This document shows, in pieces, positions 1 through 5,906 of a stretch of DNA of 7,644 bases. The DNA lies in assembly GCA_031254445.1 (NCBI GenBank), contig JAIRUL010000088.1:1-7644 (forward strand). The letters are read 5' to 3'. This stretch comes from Chitinispirillales bacterium (lineage in GTDB: Bacteria > Fibrobacterota > Chitinivibrionia > Chitinivibrionales > Chitinispirillaceae). The notes beneath the pieces are model-generated. The model saw only the letters and a program-made list of their open reading frames with translations. It was not told where the DNA came from and did not search any database. Position 1 is the stretch's first letter. Every line of letters starts with the position of its first letter. The translations under genes were made by a program, and so were the position numbers.

Positions 1-36
1 TGCGCCACACGTTATGAAGCCGTAGGCTTCGTCTGA
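1..36 (+). CDS. Possible C-terminal tail of an upstream gene (partial)
   Basis: Frame 1 reads CATRYEAVGFV and then TGA at 34-36. The YEAVGFV ending loosely resembles the Y-E-x-x-G-F element near the end of GNAT acetyltransferases. Eleven codons cannot establish a family, and an open frame this short is expected by chance. The call rests on the plausible residue string and on the AT-rich, gene-free DNA that begins immediately after the stop. Confidence 0.2.
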   Translation, partial: CATRYEAVGFV

Positions 37-86
37 AAAAGATTTAAAAGAATTTGAATTTAAAAGATTTAAAAGAATTTGAATTT
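37..86. repeat. Perfect tandem duplication, two copies of a 25-bp AT-rich unit
   Basis: Positions 37-61 and 62-86 are identical base for base and directly adjacent. The unit is almost entirely A and T with isolated G. It lies in the non-coding stretch between the possible gene end at 36 and the exported-protein gene at 204. A replication-slippage duplication is the simplest explanation. A role in promoter curvature for the gene at 204 is possible but unsupported. The rest of this gap (87-203) shows no clear promoter; CATAAT at 116-121 resembles a -10 box but has no -35 partner at 17 bp. Confidence 0.9.
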
Positions 87-203
87 ATTATTTCCCGTCC
101 CCCATCGCCTCCTGCCATAATGTATTTTTCGGTAAATTAAGTTAAGCGTCAATTCAGTTCAACCTGAATCTGGCCCGGCCACATTAACCTGCGACTTTTA
201 ACA

Positions 204-956
204 ATGGCAAGCGTCTTGAAAATCCGCACAATATCGTTAGTTTCATCGTTCTTGCTTGCGGCGCTGCTTATAACGATAGCTATACCCCACTCGCCGGCCC
301 ATGCCCGCGATGTGCTGTTTTGGGGGATAACGGACGCGCGCGGGGAACCGGCTTTGGCTGAGATGGAGCGGGAGATGCGGGCGGAGCTCGCCGCAAGCCA
401 CAGGTTCCGCCTCATAGGCGAGGCCGAGACGCGGCGCATCATACGGGAGTCGGAGCGGCAGGGGCACACGCGGTCGGAGGCGTTTATCCCCAAGGGCGCG
501 AAATTGGCCGATTCCGCGGTCGTCGTCCGCTGCGTGGTCAAGGAGTTTGCCGTGGCCCCTGCGCGGAGCGGCCTGCTTATTTGGGGCAAGGTGGACGCGC
601 GGATGACGCTGGAGGTCTTCTTCGGCGAGGTTTCGGGGCCGGCGTCGTACCGCGGGGAGTTCAGCGCGGCGGCTTCCAAGAGGAAAGACGTCATCCTCTT
701 CGCAAGCCCTAAGACCGCAGTGCACGTCTCGGCCACGGACAGGGAGGAGCTGGCGGGGCGGATGCGCTCCCAGATAATAAAGGAGGTATCCGGCCTCTCG
801 GCGGTCTTCTTCAACTCGCTTGGGGCTGGCGCGGCGGCGGATGGGCCTGCCGCGGCGGACGGCGCGGAATTTTCCACGGTTGACGGGAATAGCGTGCAAC
901 CTATTGATTCTACTGGAGTTAGTGGCGGCGGGGCGGCGGCGGAACCAGCGAAATAA
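204..956 (+). CDS. Exported protein of unknown function, possibly CsgG/LpoB-like fold
   Basis: The 250-residue product starts with a Sec signal peptide: a basic residue at K6, a hydrophobic core at about 11-28, and a likely signal peptidase I site after A-H-A at 32-34. There is no lipobox cysteine, so it is probably periplasmic or secreted. The mature N-terminal part runs strand, helix (about 49-65, A-L-A-E-M-E-R-E-M-R-A-E-L), R-F-R-L-I-G strand, then helix. This order recalls the CsgG / LpoB / TolB-N type of periplasmic alpha-beta domain, but that is only a resemblance and I do not recognise the family. A beta-rich middle follows, then a helix at 179-203, and from about 207 the tail is low complexity, rich in Ala, Gly and Asp. 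The ATG at 204 is chosen because it gives an intact signal peptide; no Shine-Dalgarno sequence is visible before it. It appears monocistronic, ending at the predicted terminator at 967-990. Reading frames on the opposite strand here are shadows. Confidence 0.8.
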   Translation: MASVLKIRTISLVSSFLLAALLITIAIPHSPAHARDVLFWGITDARGEPALAEMEREMRAELAASHRFRLIGEAETRRIIRESERQGHTRSEAFIPKGAKLADSAVVVRCVVKEFAVAPARSGLLIWGKVDARMTLEVFFGEVSGPASYRGEFSAAASKRKDVILFASPKTAVHVSATDREELAGRMRSQIIKEVSGLSAVFFNSLGAGAAADGPAAADGAEFSTVDGNSVQPIDSTGVSGGGAAAEPAK

Positions 957-966
957 CCCTGTTTTG

Positions 967-990
967 GCGGATAAATATCCGCGCGTTTTA
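967..990 (+). terminator. Probable intrinsic terminator after the exported-protein gene
   Basis: A 6-bp perfect stem, GCGGAT (967-972) with ATCCGC (977-982), encloses an AAAT loop and begins 10 bp after the stop codon at 954-956. A T-rich tract (GTTTTATGTTATT, starting at 985) follows closely. The stem is short and the T tract is interrupted, so termination could be partial. Confidence 0.5.
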
Positions 991-1037
991 TGTTATTCCT
1001 GCCTACTGCGTAAATTTTTATTATATTTATTTGTATT

Positions 1038-1133
1038 ATGAAAAATGCCGTTATTATTTTTATCATATTGACGGGCTGTCCACCCCATTACCCCGGCCGC
1101 CGGCGGAGCGGAGGAGCTTTTTTATATGGCTGA
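1038..1133 (+). CDS. Candidate very small lipoprotein ORF
   Basis: ATG at 1038 opens a 31-codon frame ending in TGA at 1131-1133. The product begins with M-K-N, continues with a hydrophobic run (A-V-I-I-F-I-I-L), and reaches a good lipobox I-L-T-G-C with Cys14, as in minimal lipoprotein signal sequences. The remaining 17 residues are Pro, Arg and Gly rich. It overlaps the start of the next gene by 8 bp, which would suit translational coupling. Against it: no Shine-Dalgarno sequence precedes the ATG, the frame is very short, and its 3' half coincides with the ribosome binding site of the next gene. It could be chance or the remnant of a lost gene. Confidence 0.25.
   Translation: MKNAVIIFIILTGCPPHYPGRRRSGGAFLYG
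1110..1116 (+). promoter_or_regulatory. Strong Shine-Dalgarno site for the 109-residue ORF
   Basis: GGAGGAG lies 9 bases before the ATG at 1126. It is the best anti-16S match in the window and fixes the start of the first gene of the partner-switching cluster. Confidence 0.75.
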
Positions 1134-1455
1134 ACTTGGTTCATATAGGAACGTATTTGACGATCAGGGCGAATTTAATAAGCTGCACGACCTTATCTTG
1201 AGCGCCGTGCAGGAATTTTCGGTTTACCGCAAGGGGAACCTGACCTACGGCGAGATTATGTTCGTCATGGAATGCATTTTGGACAATATGCGCGGGACGT
1301 CGGAGAAGGAGGCGCAGAGCCACGTGATAAGCGGGCTCGAGTCGCCGTCGTTCACGACCCTGCTCGCCATCGCGTCGCGCCTTGTGGAGACGATGGTGAA
1401 GAAAGGCGTTTTCGGGTCGGCGGAAGAGGCTTACGTGCTCCACGGGGAGCGCTGA
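1126..1455 (+). CDS. Small helical protein of unknown function heading the partner-switching cluster
   Basis: The product is 109 residues, with no signal peptide or membrane segment, so it is predicted to be cytosolic. The sequence is almost wholly compatible with alpha helices (about 15-32, 39-56, 58-70, 75-92 and 98-105), with glycine or proline breaks between them and no beta-strand-like or low-complexity part. One cysteine (C50) sits inside a hydrophobic helix. I do not recognise a family, and it is not a STAS, HATPase or PP2C domain. Its stop is only 4 bp before the ATG of the RsbW-like gene, so the two are almost certainly co-transcribed and perhaps translationally coupled. By position it could be a partner, sensor or target of the switch; that is inference from context only. 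The start is supported by the GGAGGAG site at 1110-1116. Confidence 0.85.
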   Translation: MAELGSYRNVFDDQGEFNKLHDLILSAVQEFSVYRKGNLTYGEIMFVMECILDNMRGTSEKEAQSHVISGLESPSFTTLLAIASRLVETMVKKGVFGSAEEAYVLHGER

Positions 1456-1459
1456 GGGC

Positions 1460-1924
1460 ATGGAGCTGACCTTTCCCTATACCATCTCCGTTAGGCTGCC
1501 GAGCGATTTGGAGATCATCCCCTCCATACGCAAGTTTGTTTCGGAGGTGTTGCAGGTATCGGGTTTCAGCGCGAAATTCGCTTTCCGCTCGGAGATAATA
1601 GTCGACGCCATCTGCAACAACGCCATCACCTACGGCAGCGAGGGCGGCGCGGAGAGCGAGGTCGAGGCGTCGTGCGTTATATACGAAGACCGCATGGAGA
1701 TAGTCGTCAAGGACAGCGGCGGCACATTGACAAACATTGAGCGCCTAAAAGACGCGGTGCGCCGGAGCAGGCTTGGGCTCCCGCTCTCCGACTACGGCCC
1801 CAGCGGCATGGGGCTTGAGATTGTGAAGCTGCTGTCGGAGACCATAGAGCTTAACGTAGACGAAAATAATGTAACTTCCATCCACGTAGTACGCAAACGG
1901 GAAGAAGTGAGCCAGGCGTCCTGA
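1460..1924 (+). CDS. RsbW/SpoIIAB-type ATP-binding protein (stand-alone HATPase_c_2)
   Basis: This 154-residue protein is one complete GHKL-type ATPase domain of the anti-sigma-factor/serine-kinase class, the usual length for RsbW and SpoIIAB. Visible elements are an N-box helix ending D49-A-I-C-N-N54-A-I-T-Y-G, a G1 box V-K-D85-S-G87-G, and a G2 box G113-P-S-G116-M-G118-L. Family members bind a target protein and phosphorylate a STAS antagonist. Aligned on N54 with N50 of SpoIIAB, the residue matching SpoIIAB Glu46, taken as the general base, is Ala50; D49 lies one position earlier. Kinase activity is therefore uncertain although ATP binding looks intact. It is clearly paralogous to the C-terminal domain of the next gene; the ends T-S-I-H-V-V-R-K-R-E-E and T-S-V-H-V-I-K-L-R-E-E nearly match. 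It starts 4 bp after the upstream stop, with GGGGAG at 1444-1449 as the likely ribosome site. The target could be a sigma factor or another regulator, and none is in view. Confidence 0.9.
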   Translation: MELTFPYTISVRLPSDLEIIPSIRKFVSEVLQVSGFSAKFAFRSEIIVDAICNNAITYGSEGGAESEVEASCVIYEDRMEIVVKDSGGTLTNIERLKDAVRRSRLGLPLSDYGPSGMGLEIVKLLSETIELNVDENNVTSIHVVRKREEVSQAS

Positions 1925-1977
1925 CGCGCGGGGCATAGGCGGCGCAGGCGTGGGTGCGGATAAGAACGGGGCAGGCG

Positions 1978-2784
1978 ATGAAAAACAACGCGTTGACGAT
2001 GGAGATATCGTCCCACGAGGGCGGCGCCGAGATTGCGGTGCTGCGGATCGCGGGCGCTCTCGATTTCTCCGGCATCGCCATGCTTTCGAACTTTTTCGAC
2101 AAAATAACCGCCGAGAACCGCAGCTACGTGGTTGTCGATTTGGCCGGCATAGAGGCGATATGCTCGGCGGCGCTGGGCGAATTCATGGGGTACCGCAAGA
2201 GGTTCGTCGAGCGCGGCGGGAGCCTCGTCTTCGCGGGGCTATCGGGAAACATCCGCTCCAAGCTCACGCTCCTTGGCGCGAACAAGATATTCTCGTTTTA
2301 CCAAGACGTGCGCGGCGCGATAAACGCTTACAAGTGGGACTACAAAAAGCAGAGCAAATCGCTCACAGTGGCGTTTCCGGCGTCGCTCAAGCTCGTCCCG
2401 CCCGTGCGCCAGCTGGCGGCGCGGCTCGCGCGGCAGAAAGGCTACAGCGTAAAGGACGCTTTCCGCATCGAGACAATAGTAGACGAGGTGTGCAACAACG
2501 CCGTGGAACACGGGCTTCATGGGCAGGAGAATCTCGTGGAGATGCGCGTCGCCATAGACAAGGAGAAGGTCGATATAAGCGTGAGCAACAGGAGCGACCC
2601 CGGCAAAGTCGCCGCGCTGAAAGAGCTGATAAAGCCGGTGACGCAGGGGGGCGGCACCCACGTAGGCCATAACGACAAGCGGGGGCGCGGCCTCGCGCTC
2701 ATCCGCATGCTGTCTAACGACATGGACGTGAATATAACAGAGCACGGCACAAGCGTGCATGTAATAAAATTAAGAGAGGAATGA
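1978..2784 (+). CDS. STAS + HATPase fusion protein of a partner-switching system
   Basis: From ATG 1978 the product is 268 residues. Residues about 8-118 form a STAS (SpoIIAA-like) domain: A-G-A-L-D near 26-29, then D54-L-A-G-I and C62-S63-A-A-L-G67 where antagonists have D-S-S/T-G-L-G. The phosphoacceptor serine position is kept (S63), but the preceding Asp is Cys and the Gly is Ala. Residues about 128-268 form an RsbW-type HATPase domain: N-box V-D-E170-V-C-N-N174-A-V-E-H-G and G2 box K-R-G236-R-G238-L. The G1 box is degenerate, with N204 where the Asp is expected, though a D207-P-G lies three residues on. Fusing an antagonist-like domain to its kinase-like partner suggests intramolecular control or a scaffold. 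The start is uncertain: GTG 1954 would add eight residues, and ATG 1999 would trim seven. 1978 is preferred because it lies just before the first STAS strand and uses ATG. The overlapping open frame at 1950-2672 in another register is a GC-rich shadow. Confidence 0.9.
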   Translation: MKNNALTMEISSHEGGAEIAVLRIAGALDFSGIAMLSNFFDKITAENRSYVVVDLAGIEAICSAALGEFMGYRKRFVERGGSLVFAGLSGNIRSKLTLLGANKIFSFYQDVRGAINAYKWDYKKQSKSLTVAFPASLKLVPPVRQLAARLARQKGYSVKDAFRIETIVDEVCNNAVEHGLHGQENLVEMRVAIDKEKVDISVSNRSDPGKVAALKELIKPVTQGGGTHVGHNDKRGRGLALIRMLSNDMDVNITEHGTSVHVIKLREE

Positions 2785-2791
2785 CCGTAAA

Positions 2792-3148
2792 ATGGAGACT
2801 CAGATCCAGCTCGCCTGCGAGGAAATCGCGGGGAAATCCGACGCCAGAATCGTAAGGTTCAAGGGCGACTTGGACGCCACAAACGTAGACTTCGTGACGG
2901 AGCAGATAACGAACTACTTTGGCGACGGCCTCGTCAAGATAATCGCCGACTTCAAGCAGCTGCGCTACGTGAACAGCACGGGGCTCGGCGTCCTGCTCCA
3001 CTTCAACAAATCGGCGAAAGAGAAAGGCGGCTGCTTCAAAATAGTGAACTTGAACGAGAACGTGTACGAAATCATAGAAATTATCGGAGCCGCGTCGCTT
3101 TTAGACATTTACGACGAATTAAGCGAAGCGATAGCCGCGTTGGATTGA
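2792..3148 (+). CDS. STAS-domain anti-anti-sigma-factor-like antagonist
   Basis: The 118-residue product is a single STAS domain, the usual length for RsbV and SpoIIAA. It shows F-K-G-D-L-D near 23-28, the conserved D53-F strand end, and the phosphorylation loop N61-S62-T63-G64-L65-G66. This corresponds to D-S-T-G-L-G of RsbV, so Ser62 is the expected phosphoacceptor. The usual preceding Asp is Asn here. In the family, the unphosphorylated form binds the RsbW-like kinase and frees its target, and phosphorylation by the kinase ends that. The gene begins 7 bp after the fusion gene and is read in the same direction, with a purine-rich ribosome site (GAGAGGA, 2774-2780) inside the end of the upstream gene. 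It is the most canonical member of the cluster and the likely substrate of whichever HATPase domain is an active kinase. Confidence 0.92.
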   Translation: METQIQLACEEIAGKSDARIVRFKGDLDATNVDFVTEQITNYFGDGLVKIIADFKQLRYVNSTGLGVLLHFNKSAKEKGGCFKIVNLNENVYEIIEIIGAASLLDIYDELSEAIAALD

Positions 3149-3173
3149 TAGTTTTAATAAAAGTTTTTAAAGT
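3145..3173 (+). promoter_or_regulatory. Candidate sigma-70 promoter before the lipoprotein gene
   Basis: TTGATA (3145-3150) and TAAAGT (3168-3173) are separated by 17 bp, in an AT-rich gap between the STAS gene and the lipoprotein gene. The match is 5/6 for -35 and 4/6 for -10, which in such AT-rich DNA may be chance. If real, it would give the lipoprotein its own transcript in addition to read-through from the switch genes. Confidence 0.3.
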
Positions 3174-3205
3174 CAAATTCTTATATGGGAGAATGGGGTT
3201 GTTTA

Positions 3206-4960
3206 ATGATGAACCGTACTTTTTTGGCGGCGCTTATCTGCGCCTCCGCGCTTGCCGCCTGCCAATCTAATGTCAAGGAACCGCTCGTCAAGGTCGGCAA
3301 GTCCACGATCGGCGGCGAATCGATGGAAGCTTTCAAGAAGCTCGCCGGCATCTACCCCGAGCCGATGCCGTTCTACTTTCCAAGCCAGCGCCAGCCGATA
3401 ACTTTCATAACGGAGTGCGAGGCAATCTACCAGTACGCGAAAGGCAAGCCCGCTATCAGCCAAAAGGTAACGGGCAGCTTAGACTGGGCGTGGAAGAAGA
3501 AGTACTACGCCGCGTCGCTCTTCTTCGACCTCTTCCCCGAAAACCTCGGCTTCACGAACAAGCAGCTCGAGGACTACTACAAAAAATTGGGCGCTGAGGC
3601 GTTCCGCGTTACCGGCAAAGCCGCCGACGGGCAGGATTCAAGCTACCTGCCGCCTTTCGACGCCGTGAAGCGGCAGGTGGCCGACCGCTACTTCTGCACC
3701 GTGCACAAGCCCGACTCGGCGTTTTTGGCAAGGCTCACGGAACGCGATCAGGAGCTCGACAGCGCCGCCGTGATAAACTACTGGCTCTATAGCGTCCGCT
3801 CGAACCCGGGCGATTTTTATATGCGCCTCTTCTTCAAAGAGCAGACCGGCGAGGAATACGCCGATTCAGTAGAGCAGCTCTTCGACGGCGAAAGCAAGCC
3901 GATAAAGCCCGCCGACATCGACGTCATACGCAGCTGGTTGCCCGACAGCCGCAAGAATATGCGTACGAAAGACCTCGCGGAGTGGCTTTACAAATGGCAA
4001 TCTTTCTCGCAGCAAGCAGAGAAGCTCAAGCTCACCTCCGAGCCGCAGTTTAAGAATTTGCTGCACTGGGCGCAGCGCATCGAGTTCGCCCGCGAGTACC
4101 TGAAATCTAAGGTCGTGCCGGAAGAGGAGGCGGAAGCCAAATTCTCGGCGCAAGATTCCGCTATCGCCCTGCTTACAATGTACGACAACGCCGGAACCGT
4201 TATTGCGGGCTTTTCGGACGGAAGCGGCTTAGGCTATGAGCTTGGCAATATTGCTAAAACCAAAACCGGCGCGATGGTAGACTTGGCGATATACGCCATC
4301 CGCAAGAGCGTAAAGGTCAAATTCCTCCAAAACGACTGGCGCGACGAGCGCGATTCCGACCCCGCCGCGCTTATCGCAAAAGCCGACTCGCTGAGGGAAG
4401 ACGCCTCCGACCCGGACATGGATAGCGACGAGGCCGAATTGGCAATGGCCGAAGCGGAAAGCCTATACCGCACGCTTGCGGCAGAGTTCGCGTTCGCCGA
4501 GGAGGGCCGCAGGGCTATGGGCGAATTGGCCAAGGCGCTGGTAGACAAGCACGGCGCGAACGCGGAGCGGGAGGGCTACCAGCTAAGGGCCGCGATAAGC
4601 TCCTACCGCAAAGCGCAGATACTAGACCAAGGCTCCGAGAACCTCTGCAACAGCAGCTTCATGATAGGCTTTACATACGACGAGTACCTGAAAAACCTAT
4701 CTCTGGCCGAAGCCAACTACAAGTGGATTCTCGGCAACGCGCCGGAGTGCGCGTTGGCCTCGGACGCCGAGTTCATGCTCCTGCACCTAGGCGAGCCGAT
4801 GGCAAGCATCGGCATCGAGGAGATACAAGGCCAGTCTATGCGCCAAGGGCGCGCGGTTGACTTCGACGAAGACGCGGAGGAGGGCGGCGCCGGAGCGGCC
4901 GGGGCGGCAAGCGACGGAGAGCCGTCGGATATCGAGGAACTGTTGAACGCGGCGCTGTGA
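3206..4960 (+). CDS. Large lipoprotein: SurA/PpiC-like N-terminal region plus C-terminal TPR-like repeats
   Basis: From ATG 3206 the product is 584 residues. It starts with a lipoprotein signal sequence (M-M-N-R-T-F, then a hydrophobic run) with lipobox L-A-A-C and Cys19, so it should be lipid-anchored in a cell-envelope membrane; Gln20 at +2 favours outer-membrane sorting if Lol rules apply. P-L-V-K-V-G-K and the helical stretches at about 40-180 and 255-320 resemble the substrate-binding helices of SurA/PpiC-type foldases. I see no recognisable parvulin catalytic domain. Residues about 405-530 have the periodicity of tetratricopeptide repeats (A-E-S-L-Y-R-T-L; F-M-I-G-F-T-Y-D-E-Y; A-E-A-N-Y-K-W-I-L). 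The last 35 residues are acidic and Gly/Ala rich. ATG 3185 would add seven residues with an early Cys and weaken the signal peptide. GGGG at 3195-3198 favours 3206 or 3209. It follows the STAS gene by 57 bp on the same strand, so co-expression is possible. The exact function is unknown; a periplasmic chaperone or assembly factor is a reasonable guess. Confidence 0.85.
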   Translation: MMNRTFLAALICASALAACQSNVKEPLVKVGKSTIGGESMEAFKKLAGIYPEPMPFYFPSQRQPITFITECEAIYQYAKGKPAISQKVTGSLDWAWKKKYYAASLFFDLFPENLGFTNKQLEDYYKKLGAEAFRVTGKAADGQDSSYLPPFDAVKRQVADRYFCTVHKPDSAFLARLTERDQELDSAAVINYWLYSVRSNPGDFYMRLFFKEQTGEEYADSVEQLFDGESKPIKPADIDVIRSWLPDSRKNMRTKDLAEWLYKWQSFSQQAEKLKLTSEPQFKNLLHWAQRIEFAREYLKSKVVPEEEAEAKFSAQDSAIALLTMYDNAGTVIAGFSDGSGLGYELGNIAKTKTGAMVDLAIYAIRKSVKVKFLQNDWRDERDSDPAALIAKADSLREDASDPDMDSDEAELAMAEAESLYRTLAAEFAFAEEGRRAMGELAKALVDKHGANAEREGYQLRAAISSYRKAQILDQGSENLCNSSFMIGFTYDEYLKNLSLAEANYKWILGNAPECALASDAEFMLLHLGEPMASIGIEEIQGQSMRQGRAVDFDEDAEEGGAGAAGAASDGEPSDIEELLNAAL

Positions 4961-4979
4961 CGGGTTCGAAGCCTTTCGC

Positions 4980-5897
4980 CTATGCGCAGGTCCCCGCCTG
5001 CGCGCAGCTGCACAATTCTTGAAATTTGCAGTTTTTGCACAAATACGGCGACGGCGACGGAGCAAACTCCGATATGTCAATAGGGATGTTCTGCCCGGCG
5101 TCCCGGCAATACGAATACATCGCCTCCGTCTGCTCGCGGATCGTTTGGAAGAAGCCCGTTAGCTCGCTCTCGCAAAACGTTATCTCTAATTCGTCATACT
5201 GCGGGTATAGGTATACAATCTTTGGGAAAATCTTGTTCCACGGGATGGAGAAGTTGCTGCTTGCGGCGACGGCGTAGCCCATGAGCTGGGCTGCGTGCTT
5301 GGCGCGGTCTTTCGCGCCGGTTTTCCAGTCTAATATGTAGACGCCGCTGTCAACCGGAAAGAGGAAGTCCATCTTGCAGTACGCTTTCATCCCGTCAAGC
5401 CGCGTCTCGCCGAAGCCAGCTGGTTCTATCATCCAGCCCGTCCTGTTTGTCATCGCCTTCATGTAGAGCCAGCTGTAGCATGGGCCGTTGATAAAATTAT
5501 CCAAGCATACCCGTACTTTTTCGGACGCGGCGTTGATATCTAACGATTCCGCTTGCTTGTAGTAGATCTCGATAAAGGTCTTCTTTGAAAAATACTCTTT
5601 CAGCTTGTCGTCGGCGAATTTGAAAAACTTCTCTTCATCGATGCCGCTATCGGATTTTGTCAACCTATTTAAAAGCGCCTCCATGCAGTCGTGCACCGCG
5701 TTGCCGATTTCGAGCGGCGCGGCGGTCAAATCTTTCAGCTTTGCCATCTTGTAATGCGGCACATCCCTCACGTGCTTAGAGTAGTATTGGTAGAAATACT
5801 GACGCTTGCACTTGTCGAACACCTCGTGGCGGCTGATCGACCAGCCGAGGACGGGGGTGAATGGATATTCGGGGTATTTTAGTTCTACGGTTTGCAT
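4980..5897 (-). CDS. RecB/Cas4-like PD-(D/E)XK nuclease with a predicted 4Fe-4S cluster
   Basis: The 305-residue product carries the RecB-family nuclease motifs in order: S20-x-S22-R-x-E with F-x-x-C30-x-x-x-Y/F at the start, G65-N-A-V-H69 (motif I His), D177 in C-K-M-D-F (motif II), I-L-D190-W-K192-T-G (the D-x-K catalytic core), and Q204-L-M-G-Y208 (motif QxxxY). Four cysteines, C30 plus C287-x2-C290-x5-C296, match the spaced signature that binds a 4Fe-4S cluster in AddB and Cas4. Expected activity is metal-dependent DNA cleavage (exonuclease or endonuclease) in the cytoplasm. No helicase domain is present and no cas, addA or recombination gene is adjacent, so the pathway is unknown. It begins 9 bp after the stop of the capA-like gene and is probably co-transcribed with it. 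No Shine-Dalgarno sequence precedes its ATG. It converges on the lipoprotein gene with a 19-bp gap in which I see no terminator hairpin. Confidence 0.88.
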   Translation of the reverse strand: MQTVELKYPEYPFTPVLGWSISRHEVFDKCKRQYFYQYYSKHVRDVPHYKMAKLKDLTAAPLEIGNAVHDCMEALLNRLTKSDSGIDEEKFFKFADDKLKEYFSKKTFIEIYYKQAESLDINAASEKVRVCLDNFINGPCYSWLYMKAMTNRTGWMIEPAGFGETRLDGMKAYCKMDFLFPVDSGVYILDWKTGAKDRAKHAAQLMGYAVAASSNFSIPWNKIFPKIVYLYPQYDELEITFCESELTGFFQTIREQTEAMYSYCRDAGQNIPIDISEFAPSPSPYLCKNCKFQELCSCAQAGTCA

Positions 5898-5906
5898 TGC
5901 ATATTG

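Noticed and set aside
16..30. Perfect hairpin GAAGCC-GTA-GGCTTC as a terminator
   Set aside because: No T tract follows on either strand; the plus strand continues GTCTGAAAAAG. It also lies inside the possible coding tail at 1-36.
149..1066. Minus-strand open frame of 305 codons opposite the exported-protein gene
   Set aside because: It is antisense to a gene with a clear signal peptide, shows a Ser/Arg/Ala-rich shadow composition, has no recognisable motif, and runs across the predicted terminator.
1097..1106. 10-bp palindrome CCGCCGGCGG as an operator
   Set aside because: It is a short GC-only palindrome in GC-rich DNA with no second copy nearby; chance is sufficient.
1950..2672. Plus-strand open frame of 240 codons overlapping the STAS-HATPase fusion
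   Set aside because: Its Arg- and Gly-rich product is typical of a shifted GC-rich frame; the overlapping frame contains two complete recognisable domains.
4980..5897. Cas4 as part of a CRISPR adaptation module
   Set aside because: No repeat-spacer array and no cas1 or cas2 gene are visible; the motifs fit RecB-family nucleases in general.
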